5,526 nucleotides of DNA. It comes from SZUA-186 sp041552135 (lineage in GTDB: Bacteria; Pseudomonadota; Gammaproteobacteria; UBA9214). The notes beneath the pieces were generated by a model. It was given only the letters and a program-made list of their open reading frames with translations. It was not told where the DNA came from and did not search any database. Position numbers and translations under genes: made by a program. The stretch covers positions 1 through 5,526 of the forward strand of contig JBFELL010000181.1 in NCBI GenBank assembly GCA_041552135.1, written 5' to 3'. Positions 1 to 5,440 of this stretch are shown here, one piece after another; the first letter of the stretch is position 1, and every line of letters starts with the position of its first letter.

Positions 1-16
1 GGGGTGGTGATTATAA

Positions 17-50
17 GGCACTGGCGCGGGGTTTCACGCGCCCCTGTGCC
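17..50 (-). terminator. Possible weak terminator or palindrome after murJ
   Basis: An inverted repeat begins at the murJ stop codon. GGCAC (17-21) pairs with GTGCC (46-50), and inside it GGCGCG (23-28) pairs with CGCGCC (37-42), leaving an 8-base loop. Read on the minus strand, the hairpin is followed by CTTATAATC, which is only weakly T-rich. It could be an inefficient terminator, an mRNA 3'-end stabiliser or a fragment of a repeat. In related genomes ribF often follows murJ, but the window ends too soon to see it. Confidence 0.35.
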
Positions 51-1615
51 TACTCCGGACGTTTTTTCCAGACGGCGGAGAAGCGCACGCCGCTGAGCTG
101 CAGGACCAGGAAATAGGCGGCAATGCCGGCTGTCACCCAGAGCAACAGCCACTGGATACGGCCCATGGCGTCCCGGGCAAGCCAGGCATCGACCCCGGGC
201 ACCCCGGCCTGCAGGATACCGGTCAGCACGGCGACGGCGAACAGTACCTGCAGGGCATAGCGCGGCCAGCCGGGCAGCGGCCGGTAGATGCCATCCCGGT
301 AGAGGTGCCGGAACAGCAGGCCGGCATTGATCCAGGCACCCAGCGACGTCGCCAGTGCCAGCCCGGCATGCGCCCCGGGAATTCCCAGCCGCAGCATGCC
401 GAGGACAAAGGTCAGGTTCAGCACCAGTGTCACCCCCAGGGCGATGATCGCGATGCGTACCGGCGTGCGGGGGTCCTTGCGCGAGTAGAAGGCCGGCGCC
501 AGCACCTTGATCAGCATGAAACCCGGCAGACCGACGGCATAGGCCATCAGGCTCAGGCCGGCCATGTCGACGTCCGCGGCGGTGAAGTCGCCGTGCTGAA
601 ACAGGGTCGCGAGTATCGGCCGGGCCAGCACAATGAGCCCGGCCGCCGACGGGATGCCGATCAGCAGGATACCGCGCAGGCCCCAGTCGAGCGTCGCGGA
701 GAACTCCTCATCGGCACCGTTCGCATGGCTGCGCGACAGGCTCGGCAGGATCACCGTCGACAGGGCAATGGCGAACACCCCCAGCGGGAACTCCATCAGG
801 CGATCGGAATAGAACAGCCAGGTGACACTGCCGGTAACCAGAAACGAGGCCAGCATGGTATCGACCAGCAGGTTGATCTGGGCAGCCGACGAGCCGATGA
901 TGCCGGGCACCATCAGCTTCATGATGCGGCGCACCCCGCTGTCCCTGATGCCCCAGCGCGGGCGCGGCAGGCAGCGAATGCGGCGCAGCGACGGCAGCAG
1001 AAACAGCAACTGCACAATGCCGGCGATAAACACCGCACCCGCCAGCGCCATCTCGCCCTGCTCCAGGCGTGGCGCGACCAGCAGCGCCGCGCTGATCAGC
1101 ACGATATTCAGCCAGACGGGTGTAAAGGAGGCCACTGCAAAGCGGCCAAAGGTGTTCAGCACACCGGCGGCAAAGGCCACCAGCGAGACGAACAGGATGT
1201 AGGGGAAGGTCATGCGCAGCATGCCTGTGGCAAGCTCGAATTGCACCGCGTCCCGGTAGAGGAAGCCCGGGGCAAACACCGTGATCAGCACCGGGCTGGC
1301 CAGCACCCCCACCACCGCCACCAGCGACAGGATGCCGAGCAGCGTGCCGGCCACCCGACTGATCAGCTCCTGCACCGCCTCCGGCGACCGCCGCTCTTTA
1401 TATTCCGCGAGCACCGGCACGAAGGCCTGGGCAAACGCCCCCTCGGCAAACAGGCGGCGCAGGAAATTGGGGATCTTGAAGGCCACGAAGAAGGCATCCA
1501 TGCCGGCCGTGGCGCCAAAGCGCGCCAGCACGATGTCCCGCGCCAGCCCCAGCACCCGGGAGATCAGCGTCATCCCGCCCACTATTGCAGTATTTTTCAG
1601 CAGCTTGTGACTCAT
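50..1615 (-). CDS. murJ: Lipid II flippase MurJ (MviN family)
   Basis: MurJ moves the peptidoglycan precursor lipid II across the inner membrane and belongs to the MOP exporter superfamily. The 521-residue product (E. coli has about 511) consists of successive hydrophobic segments, as expected for a polytopic protein of about 14 helices. The N-terminal signature is plain: SRVLGLARD (residues 19-27), GMDAFFVAFKIPN (38-50) and LRRLFAEGAF (52-61). Its R20, R26, D40, R53 and E58 match the cavity residues R18, R24, D39, R52 and E57 of E. coli MurJ. YSDRLMEFP near residue 272 matches the region of E. coli R270. The start is taken at CAT 1613-1615 (MSHKLLKN). An in-frame ATG at 1654 would add 13 residues (MMGCQGYAG...) that are not family-like and come from repeat-associated leader DNA. 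No good Shine-Dalgarno is visible; GGA directly abuts the ATG. The stop is TAG. The gene is divergent from rpsT, a common arrangement. Confidence 0.96.
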   Translation of the reverse strand: MSHKLLKNTAIVGGMTLISRVLGLARDIVLARFGATAGMDAFFVAFKIPNFLRRLFAEGAFAQAFVPVLAEYKERRSPEAVQELISRVAGTLLGILSLVAVVGVLASPVLITVFAPGFLYRDAVQFELATGMLRMTFPYILFVSLVAFAAGVLNTFGRFAVASFTPVWLNIVLISAALLVAPRLEQGEMALAGAVFIAGIVQLLFLLPSLRRIRCLPRPRWGIRDSGVRRIMKLMVPGIIGSSAAQINLLVDTMLASFLVTGSVTWLFYSDRLMEFPLGVFAIALSTVILPSLSRSHANGADEEFSATLDWGLRGILLIGIPSAAGLIVLARPILATLFQHGDFTAADVDMAGLSLMAYAVGLPGFMLIKVLAPAFYSRKDPRTPVRIAIIALGVTLVLNLTFVLGMLRLGIPGAHAGLALATSLGAWINAGLLFRHLYRDGIYRPLPGWPRYALQVLFAVAVLTGILQAGVPGVDAWLARDAMGRIQWLLLWVTAGIAAYFLVLQLSGVRFSAVWKKRPE

Positions 1616-1652
1616 TCCACGGCCAGTTCCGGCATACCCCTGACAACCCATC

Positions 1653-1682
1653 AAGATAACCGCAAAGACGCAAAGGACGCAA
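1653..1682 (-). promoter_or_regulatory. Weak candidate murJ promoter inside a repeat
   Basis: On the minus strand TTGCGT (1682-1677) and TATCTT (1658-1653) are 18 bases apart and lie about 40-65 bases upstream of the murJ start. Each hexamer matches the sigma-70 consensus only partly (3 of 6 and 4 of 6). The -35-like box is formed by the repeat at 1659-1690. This is speculative; no better minus-strand promoter stood out in the 1616-1840 region. Confidence 0.22.
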
Positions 1683-1690
1683 AGAAAAAC
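1659..1690 (+). repeat. Family A intergenic repeat, three short units
   Basis: Three tandem near-identical units of 8-9 bases, CGCAAAGA, CGCAAAGGA and CGCAAAGA, are preceded by ACC and followed by an A-rich tail (AAAAC). Related sequences lie at 3441-3465 (plus) and 3625-3656 (minus), where the units read CGCAGAG or CGCAGGG. All copies are intergenic. I recall similar CCGCAGAGACGCAGAG elements as widespread intergenic repeats in proteobacteria, but this cannot be confirmed from one window. This copy lies in the leader of murJ. Confidence 0.6.
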
Positions 1691-1840
1691 AGATACTTAC
1701 CAGCAAAAAAACCGGTATTTTTTCATGCGGCGTAAAACTCCCGGATAGTCGGGCGGACAGTTAGAAGATCATTAACCTTGCGTTGTTTGCGACTTCGCGG
1801 TGAGAAGTTCGTGCACTATACCAAAATGGCATTCCGGCCA

Positions 1841-1869
1841 TTGACAATTCCCTGCAAAATCCGCATAGT
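1841..1869 (+). promoter_or_regulatory. Sigma-70 promoter of rpsT
   Basis: A perfect -35 box TTGACA (1841-1846), a 17-base spacer and a -10 box CATAGT (1864-1869, 4 of 6) predict transcription starting near 1876 and a leader of about 30 bases before rpsT. The bases just after the -10 box (ACGCCG) are GC-rich. In E. coli such discriminators are typical of ribosomal promoters under negative stringent control, so ppGpp/DksA repression is a reasonable inference. E. coli rpsT has two promoters. A second one here is unclear: TATACC at 1817-1822 lacks a convincing -35 box. Confidence 0.75.
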
Positions 1870-1892
1870 ACGCCGTCTTTCGATTCAAAGGC

Positions 1893-1907
1893 AGGAGCAG
1901 TACCTTG
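1893..1907 (+). promoter_or_regulatory. rpsT ribosome binding site with TTG start
   Basis: AGGAG (1893-1897) sits seven bases upstream of TTG (1905-1907), which opens the reading frame MANTAQARKR. This placement supports TTG as the real start. The first in-frame ATG, at 1983, would remove 26 conserved N-terminal residues. E. coli rpsT also starts with UUG, and there the poor start codon is tied to autogenous translational repression by S20. Confidence 0.85.
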
Positions 1908-2165
1908 GCAAATACAGCACAGGCGAGGAAACGCGCCAAACAGGCGGAGGAACACCGCCAGCGTAATGCAAGTCAGCGTTCCATGTTACGGACCGCCATC
2001 AAGAAAGTCGACGCGGCCATCAACGCGGGCGATGCCGATGCTGCGAAGGAGGCCTACAAGGCCGCCGTGCCCCTGATAGACCGCATGGCCGGCAAGGGTC
2101 TGATCCATGCCAACAAGGCGGCACGCCACAAGAGCCGTCTCAACCAGACCATCCGCACACTCTGA
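1905..2165 (+). CDS. rpsT: 30S ribosomal protein S20
   Basis: S20 is a primary 16S rRNA-binding protein of the small subunit, folded as a three-helix bundle. The product is 86 residues (E. coli 87), highly basic, and family-typical along its length: MAN start, NASQRSMLRTAIKKV (residues 21-35), AAINAGDADAAKEAY (37-51) and the hallmark KGLIHANKAARHKSRL (64-79). Translation begins at TTG with a good Shine-Dalgarno seven bases upstream, and the stop is TGA. The gene has its own promoter and terminator, so it is monocistronic, as expected for rpsT. It faces away from murJ and converges on proB. Autogenous control of translation is known in E. coli and plausible here because of the TTG start, but no operator structure was identified. 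Confidence 0.97.
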   Translation: MANTAQARKRAKQAEEHRQRNASQRSMLRTAIKKVDAAINAGDADAAKEAYKAAVPLIDRMAGKGLIHANKAARHKSRLNQTIRTL

Positions 2166-2186
2166 AGCGGAACTGCCAGATACCAG

Positions 2187-2213
2187 AAAGCCGGTCCCTG
2201 ACCGGCTTTTTTT
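2187..2213 (+). terminator. Intrinsic terminator of rpsT
   Basis: AAAGCCGGT (2187-2195), a five-base loop CCCTG, then ACCGGCTTT (2201-2209) form a 9-bp stem. The run of seven T (2207-2213) begins within the stem's 3' arm. It lies 22 bases after the rpsT stop. On the opposite strand the same hairpin begins 10 bases after the proB stop but is followed only by TTTCT, so it may also weakly end proB transcripts. Confidence 0.9.
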
Positions 2214-2222
2214 ATGCCGGGT

Positions 2223-3350
2223 TCAACCGGTCAGCACCAGGTTGTCACGGTGGATCAGCTCCGGCTCATCGACATAACCCAGGATCTCCTCGATGCGCTG
2301 GCTGGGCTGGCCGATAATCCGGCAGGATTCCGCAGAACTGTAATTCACCAGGCCGCGCGCAACCTCCTGCCCTTCCGGGCCCCTGCACACCACGAGGTCA
2401 CCGCGCTCGAAGGTCCCTCTGACAGCGGTCACACCCACCGGCAGCAGGCTCCTGCCGGAATCGCGCAGGACCCTGACGGCGCCGTCGTCCAGGGTGACCG
2501 TACCGCGCGACTGGAGTTGCCCGGCCAGCCACTGCTTGCGCGCGGCCAGTGGAATGCATGCGGGATACAGGCGGGTACCAACGGCTTCATCATTGGCGAT
2601 GCGCTGCAGGATATCCGCTTCCCTGCCCGGGGCAATCAGTGTCATGGTTCCGGAGCGTGCCGCACGCTCAGCCGCCCTCACCTTGGTCAGCATACCGCCG
2701 CGCCCGAGTGCCCCACCGCTGCCCGAGGCCATGGACTCGAGCATGAAGTCCCCTGCTTCCGCCTCGGCAATCAGGCTGGCATCCGGATCCCCGCGGGGGT
2801 CGCTGTCGAACATGCCCGCCTGGTCTGTCAGGAAGATCAGCAGATCGGCCTCAACCAGGTTGGCCACCAGGGCCGAGAGGGTATCGTTGTCGCCAAAGCG
2901 GATCTCCTCGGTAGTCACGGTGTCGTTTTCGTTGACCACCGGGACCACGCCCAGCGTCAGCAGGGTGCGCAGCGTACTGCGGGCATTCAGGTAACGCTGC
3001 CGGTGGGCAAGGTCGTCATGGGTCAGCAGCACCTGCGCCGTGTGCAACCCGTAGTGCTGGAAGCGCGATTCATAGGCCTGCACCAGGCCCATCTGGCCGA
3101 CGGCCGCGGCCGCCTGCAGCTCATGCAGGGCATGCGGGCGCTGCGACCAGCCGAGCCGGGTCATGCCCTCGGCCACGGCGCCGGAGGAAACCAGCAAAAC
3201 CTCCCTGCCCTGCCTGCGCAGCTCGACCATCTGGTCGACCCAGCTGTCGATGGCCTCCAGCGCCAGGCCACGGCCATCGTTGGTCAGCAGGGAACTGCCG
3301 ATCTTGATGACCCAGCGCTTACAGTCGCTTGTCTTGATCCTGTCAGGCAT
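2223..3350 (-). CDS. proB: Glutamate 5-kinase ProB
   Basis: ProB phosphorylates L-glutamate with ATP to gamma-glutamyl phosphate, the first and proline-inhibited step of proline synthesis, in the cytoplasm. The 375-residue product has the usual two parts: an amino-acid-kinase domain (about residues 10-260) and a C-terminal PUA domain (about 278-370). Visible motifs are VIKIGSSLLT (14-23, phosphate binding), LLVSSGAVAEG (52-62), AVGQ (83-86), LNARSTL (121-127), VVNENDTV (138-145), FGDNDTLSA (152-160), LTDQAGMFDSDPR (174-186) and GRGGMLTK (216-223). E. coli ProB has 367 residues and aligns throughout. An in-frame TGA at 3366-3368, six codons upstream, leaves the ATG at 3348-3350 as the start, although no Shine-Dalgarno precedes it. 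proA is not in the window. The gene follows obgE on the same strand but is separated from it by 321 bases of repeats. Confidence 0.97.
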   Translation of the reverse strand: MPDRIKTSDCKRWVIKIGSSLLTNDGRGLALEAIDSWVDQMVELRRQGREVLLVSSGAVAEGMTRLGWSQRPHALHELQAAAAVGQMGLVQAYESRFQHYGLHTAQVLLTHDDLAHRQRYLNARSTLRTLLTLGVVPVVNENDTVTTEEIRFGDNDTLSALVANLVEADLLIFLTDQAGMFDSDPRGDPDASLIAEAEAGDFMLESMASGSGGALGRGGMLTKVRAAERAARSGTMTLIAPGREADILQRIANDEAVGTRLYPACIPLAARKQWLAGQLQSRGTVTLDDGAVRVLRDSGRSLLPVGVTAVRGTFERGDLVVCRGPEGQEVARGLVNYSSAESCRIIGQPSQRIEEILGYVDEPELIHRDNLVLTG

Positions 3351-3390
3351 GGTGGTTGCGGTTTGTCAGAAAACGTTGCCGGAACGAATG

Positions 3391-3419
3391 ATAATGGAGT
3401 TTTTGCCTTTCCTGCGCAA
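3391..3419 (-). promoter_or_regulatory. Weak candidate proB promoter
   Basis: On the minus strand TTGCGC (3419-3414) and CATTAT (3396-3391) are separated by 17 bases and lie about 40 bases upstream of the proB start. The matches to consensus are 3 of 6 and 4 of 6. The -35-like box overlaps a small palindrome (TGCGC, 3413-3417, with GCGCA, 3423-3427). The position is sensible and the gap after obgE argues for a separate promoter, but the match alone is weak. Confidence 0.35.
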
Positions 3420-3440
3420 GCTGCGCACAGACCGCCCATT

Positions 3441-3465
3441 TACCGCAGAGAGCGCAGAAAAATAC
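3441..3465 (+). repeat. Family A repeat, two-unit copy
   Basis: TACCGCAGAG AGCGCAG followed by AAAAATAC matches the copy at 3625-3656 in inverted orientation and the copy at 1659-1690 in direct orientation. It has two CGCAGA-type units, where the others have three, so unit number varies between copies. It marks the proB-side edge of the nested inverted repeat. Confidence 0.5.
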
Positions 3466-3487
3466 ACAATGAAACCAAAAACGGCCT

Positions 3488-3523
3488 GTAGGTTGGATCA
3501 AGGAGCGCAGCGACGGATCCAAC
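3488..3523 (+). repeat. Family B palindromic repeat, copy 1
   Basis: The element starts with GTAGG. GTTGGATC (3492-3499) pairs perfectly with GATCCAAC (3516-3523) around a 16-base core, AAGGAGCGCAGCGACG (3500-3515). It is repeated in inverted orientation at 3551-3584 with an identical core. I recall GTAGG...AAGGAGCGCAGCGAC elements as multicopy intergenic palindromes in proteobacteria, but genome-wide copy number cannot be seen here. Confidence 0.75.
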
Positions 3524-3550
3524 ATGTGTAGTCGTCGCGTATTCAGCTGC

Positions 3551-3584
3551 CGGGTTCGTCGCTGCGCTCCTTAACCCGACCTAC
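3551..3584 (-). repeat. Family B palindromic repeat, copy 2 (inverted)
   Basis: Read on the minus strand from 3584, this copy starts GTAGGTCGGGTT and has the same 16-base core (3572-3557). CGGGTT (3578-3573) pairs with AACCCG (3556-3551). Over the first 33 bases it agrees with copy 1 at 28, and all five differences are transitions within the pairing arms. The two copies together form a large inverted repeat (3488-3584) with a central spacer of about 30 bases. Confidence 0.75.
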
Positions 3585-3624
3585 TCGATTCATGTTTTTA
3601 CCATGCCTCGGGTTTTTTACATCG

Positions 3625-3656
3625 ATTCTCCCTGCGCCCCCTGCGTCTCTGCAGTG
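3625..3656 (-). repeat. Family A repeat, inverted three-unit copy
   Basis: On the minus strand the units read GCAGAGA, CGCAGGGGG and CGCAGGGA, followed by GAA. The element is bounded by a 6-base inverted repeat, CGATTC (3623-3628) and GAATCG (3656-3661). It lies only 15 bases after the obgE stop codon and faces the copy at 3441-3465. Confidence 0.55.
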
Positions 3657-3671
3657 AATCGTTTTCCCGAC

Positions 3672-4679
3672 CTATTCCGCTACCGACTCGATGAACGCCA
3701 TCACGGCACCCACCAGCGCCACGGTGCCCTCGCCGGACAGGGCCGATATCCTGAATACCGGGCCCTGCCAGTTGAGCGCAGCGGCAACTTCCTCGCAGAC
3801 ACCGTCCCGCTCATCCGCCGGCAGCAGGTCGACCTTGTTGAGCACCAGCCAGCGCTCTCGCTGTACAAGCTCGGGGCTGAAACTGGCCAGCTCGGTCATA
3901 ATCGTTTTCACATCCTCCACGGGGTTGCCCAGCGGCCCCATGTCGACAAGGTGCAGCAGCAGGCGAGTCCGCGACAGGTGCTTCAGGAAGCGGATGCCCA
4001 GCCCGGCACCCTGCGCCGCGCCCTCGATCAGCCCGGGCACATCGGCCATGACAAAACTGCGAGACGTGGAAACGCTGACCACACCCAGGTTCGGGTGCAG
4101 CGTGGTAAACGGGTAGTCCGCGACCTTGGGTCGTGCGGATGACACTGCGCGGATCAGCGTGGACTTGCCGGCGTTCGGCATCCCCAGCAGCCCGACGTCG
4201 GCGAGCAGCTTGAGTTCCAGGTGCAGTTGGCGGCGCTCGCCGGGCGTACCCGGCTTCGACTGTCGCGGCGTGCGGTTGGTCGAACTCTTGAAGCGCGTAT
4301 TACCCAGCCCGTGAAAGCCGCCTTTCGCCACCACGAGCCGCTGGCCGTCGCGTACCAGGTCGCCGATCAGCTCGCCGGTTTCGTCCTCGTGAACAATGGT
4401 CCCGACCGGCACCTTGACCACAAGGTCATCGCCGGACTTGCCGGTACGGTTGCGCCCTGCGCCGTTGGCGCCGCGCTCTGCCAGGAACTTGCGGGAATGG
4501 CGGAAGTCCACCAGGGTGTTCATCCCGCTGTCCGCTTCCAGCAGGACACTGCCGCCGTCACCGCCGTCACCGCCGTCGGGCCCGCCAAACGGGATGTACT
4601 TTTCGCGCCGGAAACTGACACAGCCGTTGCCGCCGTCGCCTGCGCGAACCTCGATTGTCACTTCGTCGATGAATTTCAT
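3672..4679 (-). CDS. obgE: Obg GTPase (ObgE/CgtA), short C-terminus
   Basis: Obg is an essential, slow GTPase that binds the 50S subunit, acts in its late assembly and interacts with ppGpp. The 335-residue product begins MKFIDE, the family's usual start. Residues 1-158 form the glycine-rich Obg domain (RAGDGGNGCVSFRREKYIP 12-30, GGPDGGDGGDGG 32-43). The G domain follows: P-loop GMPNAGKST (166-174), switch I FTTLHPN (191-197), DVPG (213-216), NKVD (281-284) and SA (312-313). The protein stops right after the G domain, at a point equivalent to about residue 340 of the 390-residue E. coli ObgE, so the acidic C-terminal tail is absent. Short forms occur in the family, so this need not be damage. 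No Shine-Dalgarno is evident. rpmA and rplU lie upstream on the same strand, but a terminator intervenes. Confidence 0.97.
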   Translation of the reverse strand: MKFIDEVTIEVRAGDGGNGCVSFRREKYIPFGGPDGGDGGDGGSVLLEADSGMNTLVDFRHSRKFLAERGANGAGRNRTGKSGDDLVVKVPVGTIVHEDETGELIGDLVRDGQRLVVAKGGFHGLGNTRFKSSTNRTPRQSKPGTPGERRQLHLELKLLADVGLLGMPNAGKSTLIRAVSSARPKVADYPFTTLHPNLGVVSVSTSRSFVMADVPGLIEGAAQGAGLGIRFLKHLSRTRLLLHLVDMGPLGNPVEDVKTIMTELASFSPELVQRERWLVLNKVDLLPADERDGVCEEVAAALNWQGPVFRISALSGEGTVALVGAVMAFIESVAE

Positions 4680-4701
4680 GGCAGTTCAGACAGCAGCTAT
4701 G

Positions 4702-4707
4702 AGTATA
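4702..4707 (-). promoter_or_regulatory. Candidate -10 box for obgE
   Basis: On the minus strand TATACT (4707-4702, 5 of 6 to consensus) lies about 23 bases upstream of the obgE start. A TG two bases before it resembles an extended -10 but is one base off. No convincing -35 box is found at 16-18 bases. Because a terminator closes the rplU-rpmA unit just upstream, obgE probably needs its own promoter, and this is the best candidate I see. The leader would be very short. Confidence 0.35.
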
Positions 4708-4761
4708 TGCAGGCTTCATGTAGCGTTATCGATCAGATGCGGTGAAAACCTGCCTGACCAT

Positions 4762-4793
4762 AAAACAAAAAACCCCGCGCGATGGCGGGGTTT
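4762..4793 (-). terminator. Intrinsic terminator of rplU-rpmA
   Basis: On the minus strand AAACCCCGC (4793-4785), a six-base loop and GCGGGGTTT (4778-4770) form a 9-bp GC-rich stem. It is followed by a T-rich tract interrupted by one G (TTTTTTGTTTT, 4772-4762). It lies 25 bases after the rpmA stop and well before obgE, so it should end most transcripts from rplU-rpmA. Confidence 0.9.
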
Positions 4794-4817
4794 CACGTGA
4801 TCTTCCCGGCAACCGCT

Positions 4818-5075
4818 TCAGCCGGCGTCCACCTCGACGTACTTGCGATTCTTCGCACCGCGCTGCACGAAGCGAACGGTGCCATCAGCGGTTGCGAACA
4901 GGGTGTAGTCCCTGCCGCAGCCAACGTTGCGTCCCGGGTGGAAATGCGTGCCGCGCTGGCGAACGATAATGTTGCCTGCCGTCACCGCCTCGCCGCCGTA
5001 ACGCTTGACGCCAAGTCGTTTGGATTCCGAATCGCGGCCGTTACGGGTACTGCCGCCTGCCTTTTTATGTGCCAT
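4818..5075 (-). CDS. rpmA: 50S ribosomal protein L27
   Basis: L27 is a large-subunit protein whose flexible N-terminus reaches the peptidyl-transferase centre. The 85-residue product has the same length as E. coli L27 and matches it closely: MAHKKAGGSTRNGRDSESKR at the N-terminus, then GNIIVRQRGT (34-43), HPGRNVGCGRDYTLFA (46-61) and GAKNRKYV near the end. The N-terminus is the plain MAHKK form, without the cleaved extension seen in Firmicutes. An AGAGGA Shine-Dalgarno is seven bases upstream of the ATG. It lies 26 bases after rplU on the same strand, certainly in the same operon, and is followed by an intrinsic terminator. Confidence 0.98.
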   Translation of the reverse strand: MAHKKAGGSTRNGRDSESKRLGVKRYGGEAVTAGNIIVRQRGTHFHPGRNVGCGRDYTLFATADGTVRFVQRGAKNRKYVEVDAG

Positions 5076-5101
5076 TTTCCAGTCCTCTTGCCACCCCGGG
5101 A

Positions 5102-5410
5102 TCAGGAGATCCCGGTGATTTCCAGTTCAGTGTAGTCCTGACGGTGCCCGGCACGCTTCATGTGGTGCTTGCGGCGGCGGAACTTGATGATCTCCACCTT
5201 GTCACCCCGGCCGTGGCCCTTGACTGTTGCCGTGACCCGGCTGCCATCGATGTAGGGGGTGCCGATCCTGACATCCTCGCCTTCACCGACCATCAGCACC
5301 TGATCAAACTCAACAGAATCACCTTCGCCGGCATCCAGTTTTTCCACCTTCAGGGTATCACCCCGGGCGACCCGGTACTGCTTGCCGCCTGTCTTGATCA
5401 CCGCATACAT
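5102..5410 (-). CDS. rplU: 50S ribosomal protein L21
   Basis: L21 binds 23S rRNA in the large subunit and is nearly always encoded just before L27. The 102-residue product (E. coli 103) begins MYAVIKTGGKQYRVARGD, the family's N-terminus. It ends with the basic signature FRRRKHHMKRAGHRQDYTELEITGIS (about residues 77-102), matching the RRRKH...GHRQ...ITGIS pattern. CGGAG eight bases upstream of the ATG is a good Shine-Dalgarno. It is the first gene of the rplU-rpmA unit. No clear promoter is seen between the gene and the window edge. A palindromic repeat occupies 5441-5507, so the promoter may lie in or beyond it; ispB is often divergent from rplU, but nothing of it is visible here. Confidence 0.98.
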   Translation of the reverse strand: MYAVIKTGGKQYRVARGDTLKVEKLDAGEGDSVEFDQVLMVGEGEDVRIGTPYIDGSRVTATVKGHGRGDKVEIIKFRRRKHHMKRAGHRQDYTELEITGIS

Positions 5411-5440
5411 GTCAGAAACTCCGATTACTTGGTACGAACA

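Larger units (their letters stand above)
3351..3671. other. Repeat-filled gap between obgE and proB
   Basis: This 321-base stretch has no credible gene; the small reading frames crossing it are not family-like and have no ribosome binding sites. Its proB-proximal part (3351-3430) may hold a proB promoter and a small palindrome, TGCGC/GCGCA, at 3413-3427. The rest holds two repeat families in mirror order: A at 3441-3465 (plus), B at 3488-3523 (plus), B at 3551-3584 (minus) and A at 3625-3656 (minus). Any transcript running from obgE into proB would carry a long stem-loop. Confidence 0.8.

Noticed and set aside
1616..1654. N-terminal extension of MurJ by 13 residues
   Set aside because: The extra residues are not MurJ-like and derive from leader DNA next to a repeat. 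The conserved start MSHKLLKN begins at 1615.
1705..1723. A-rich/T-rich palindrome around ACCGGT
   Set aside because: The perfectly pairing centre is short and has no loop. It is better seen as AT-rich leader DNA between murJ and rpsT, with no assignable role.
305..1735. A 476-codon plus-strand open frame opposite murJ
   Set aside because: It is rich in Q, H, R and G with no domain pattern, which is what the antisense of a GC-rich gene gives. The murJ frame on the other strand is unmistakable.
2214..3491. A 425-codon plus-strand open frame opposite proB
   Set aside because: It has low-complexity antisense composition (Q/H/G-rich) and no recognisable motif. It also runs through the rpsT terminator T-run and into repeats. 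proB explains the region.
3573..3618. Plus-strand terminator-like structure (AACCCGA with TCGGGTT, then T6)
   Set aside because: The 28-base loop is too large, the left arm belongs to the B repeat, and there is no plus-strand gene upstream to terminate.
4552..4578. Three tandem CCGCCGTCA-type 9-base units
   Set aside because: They encode the conserved GGDGGDGG stretch of the Obg domain, so the repetition reflects the protein and is not a separate element.
3603..4745. Overlapping plus-strand open frames opposite obgE
   Set aside because: These are shadows of obgE. None has family-like sequence or a ribosome binding site.
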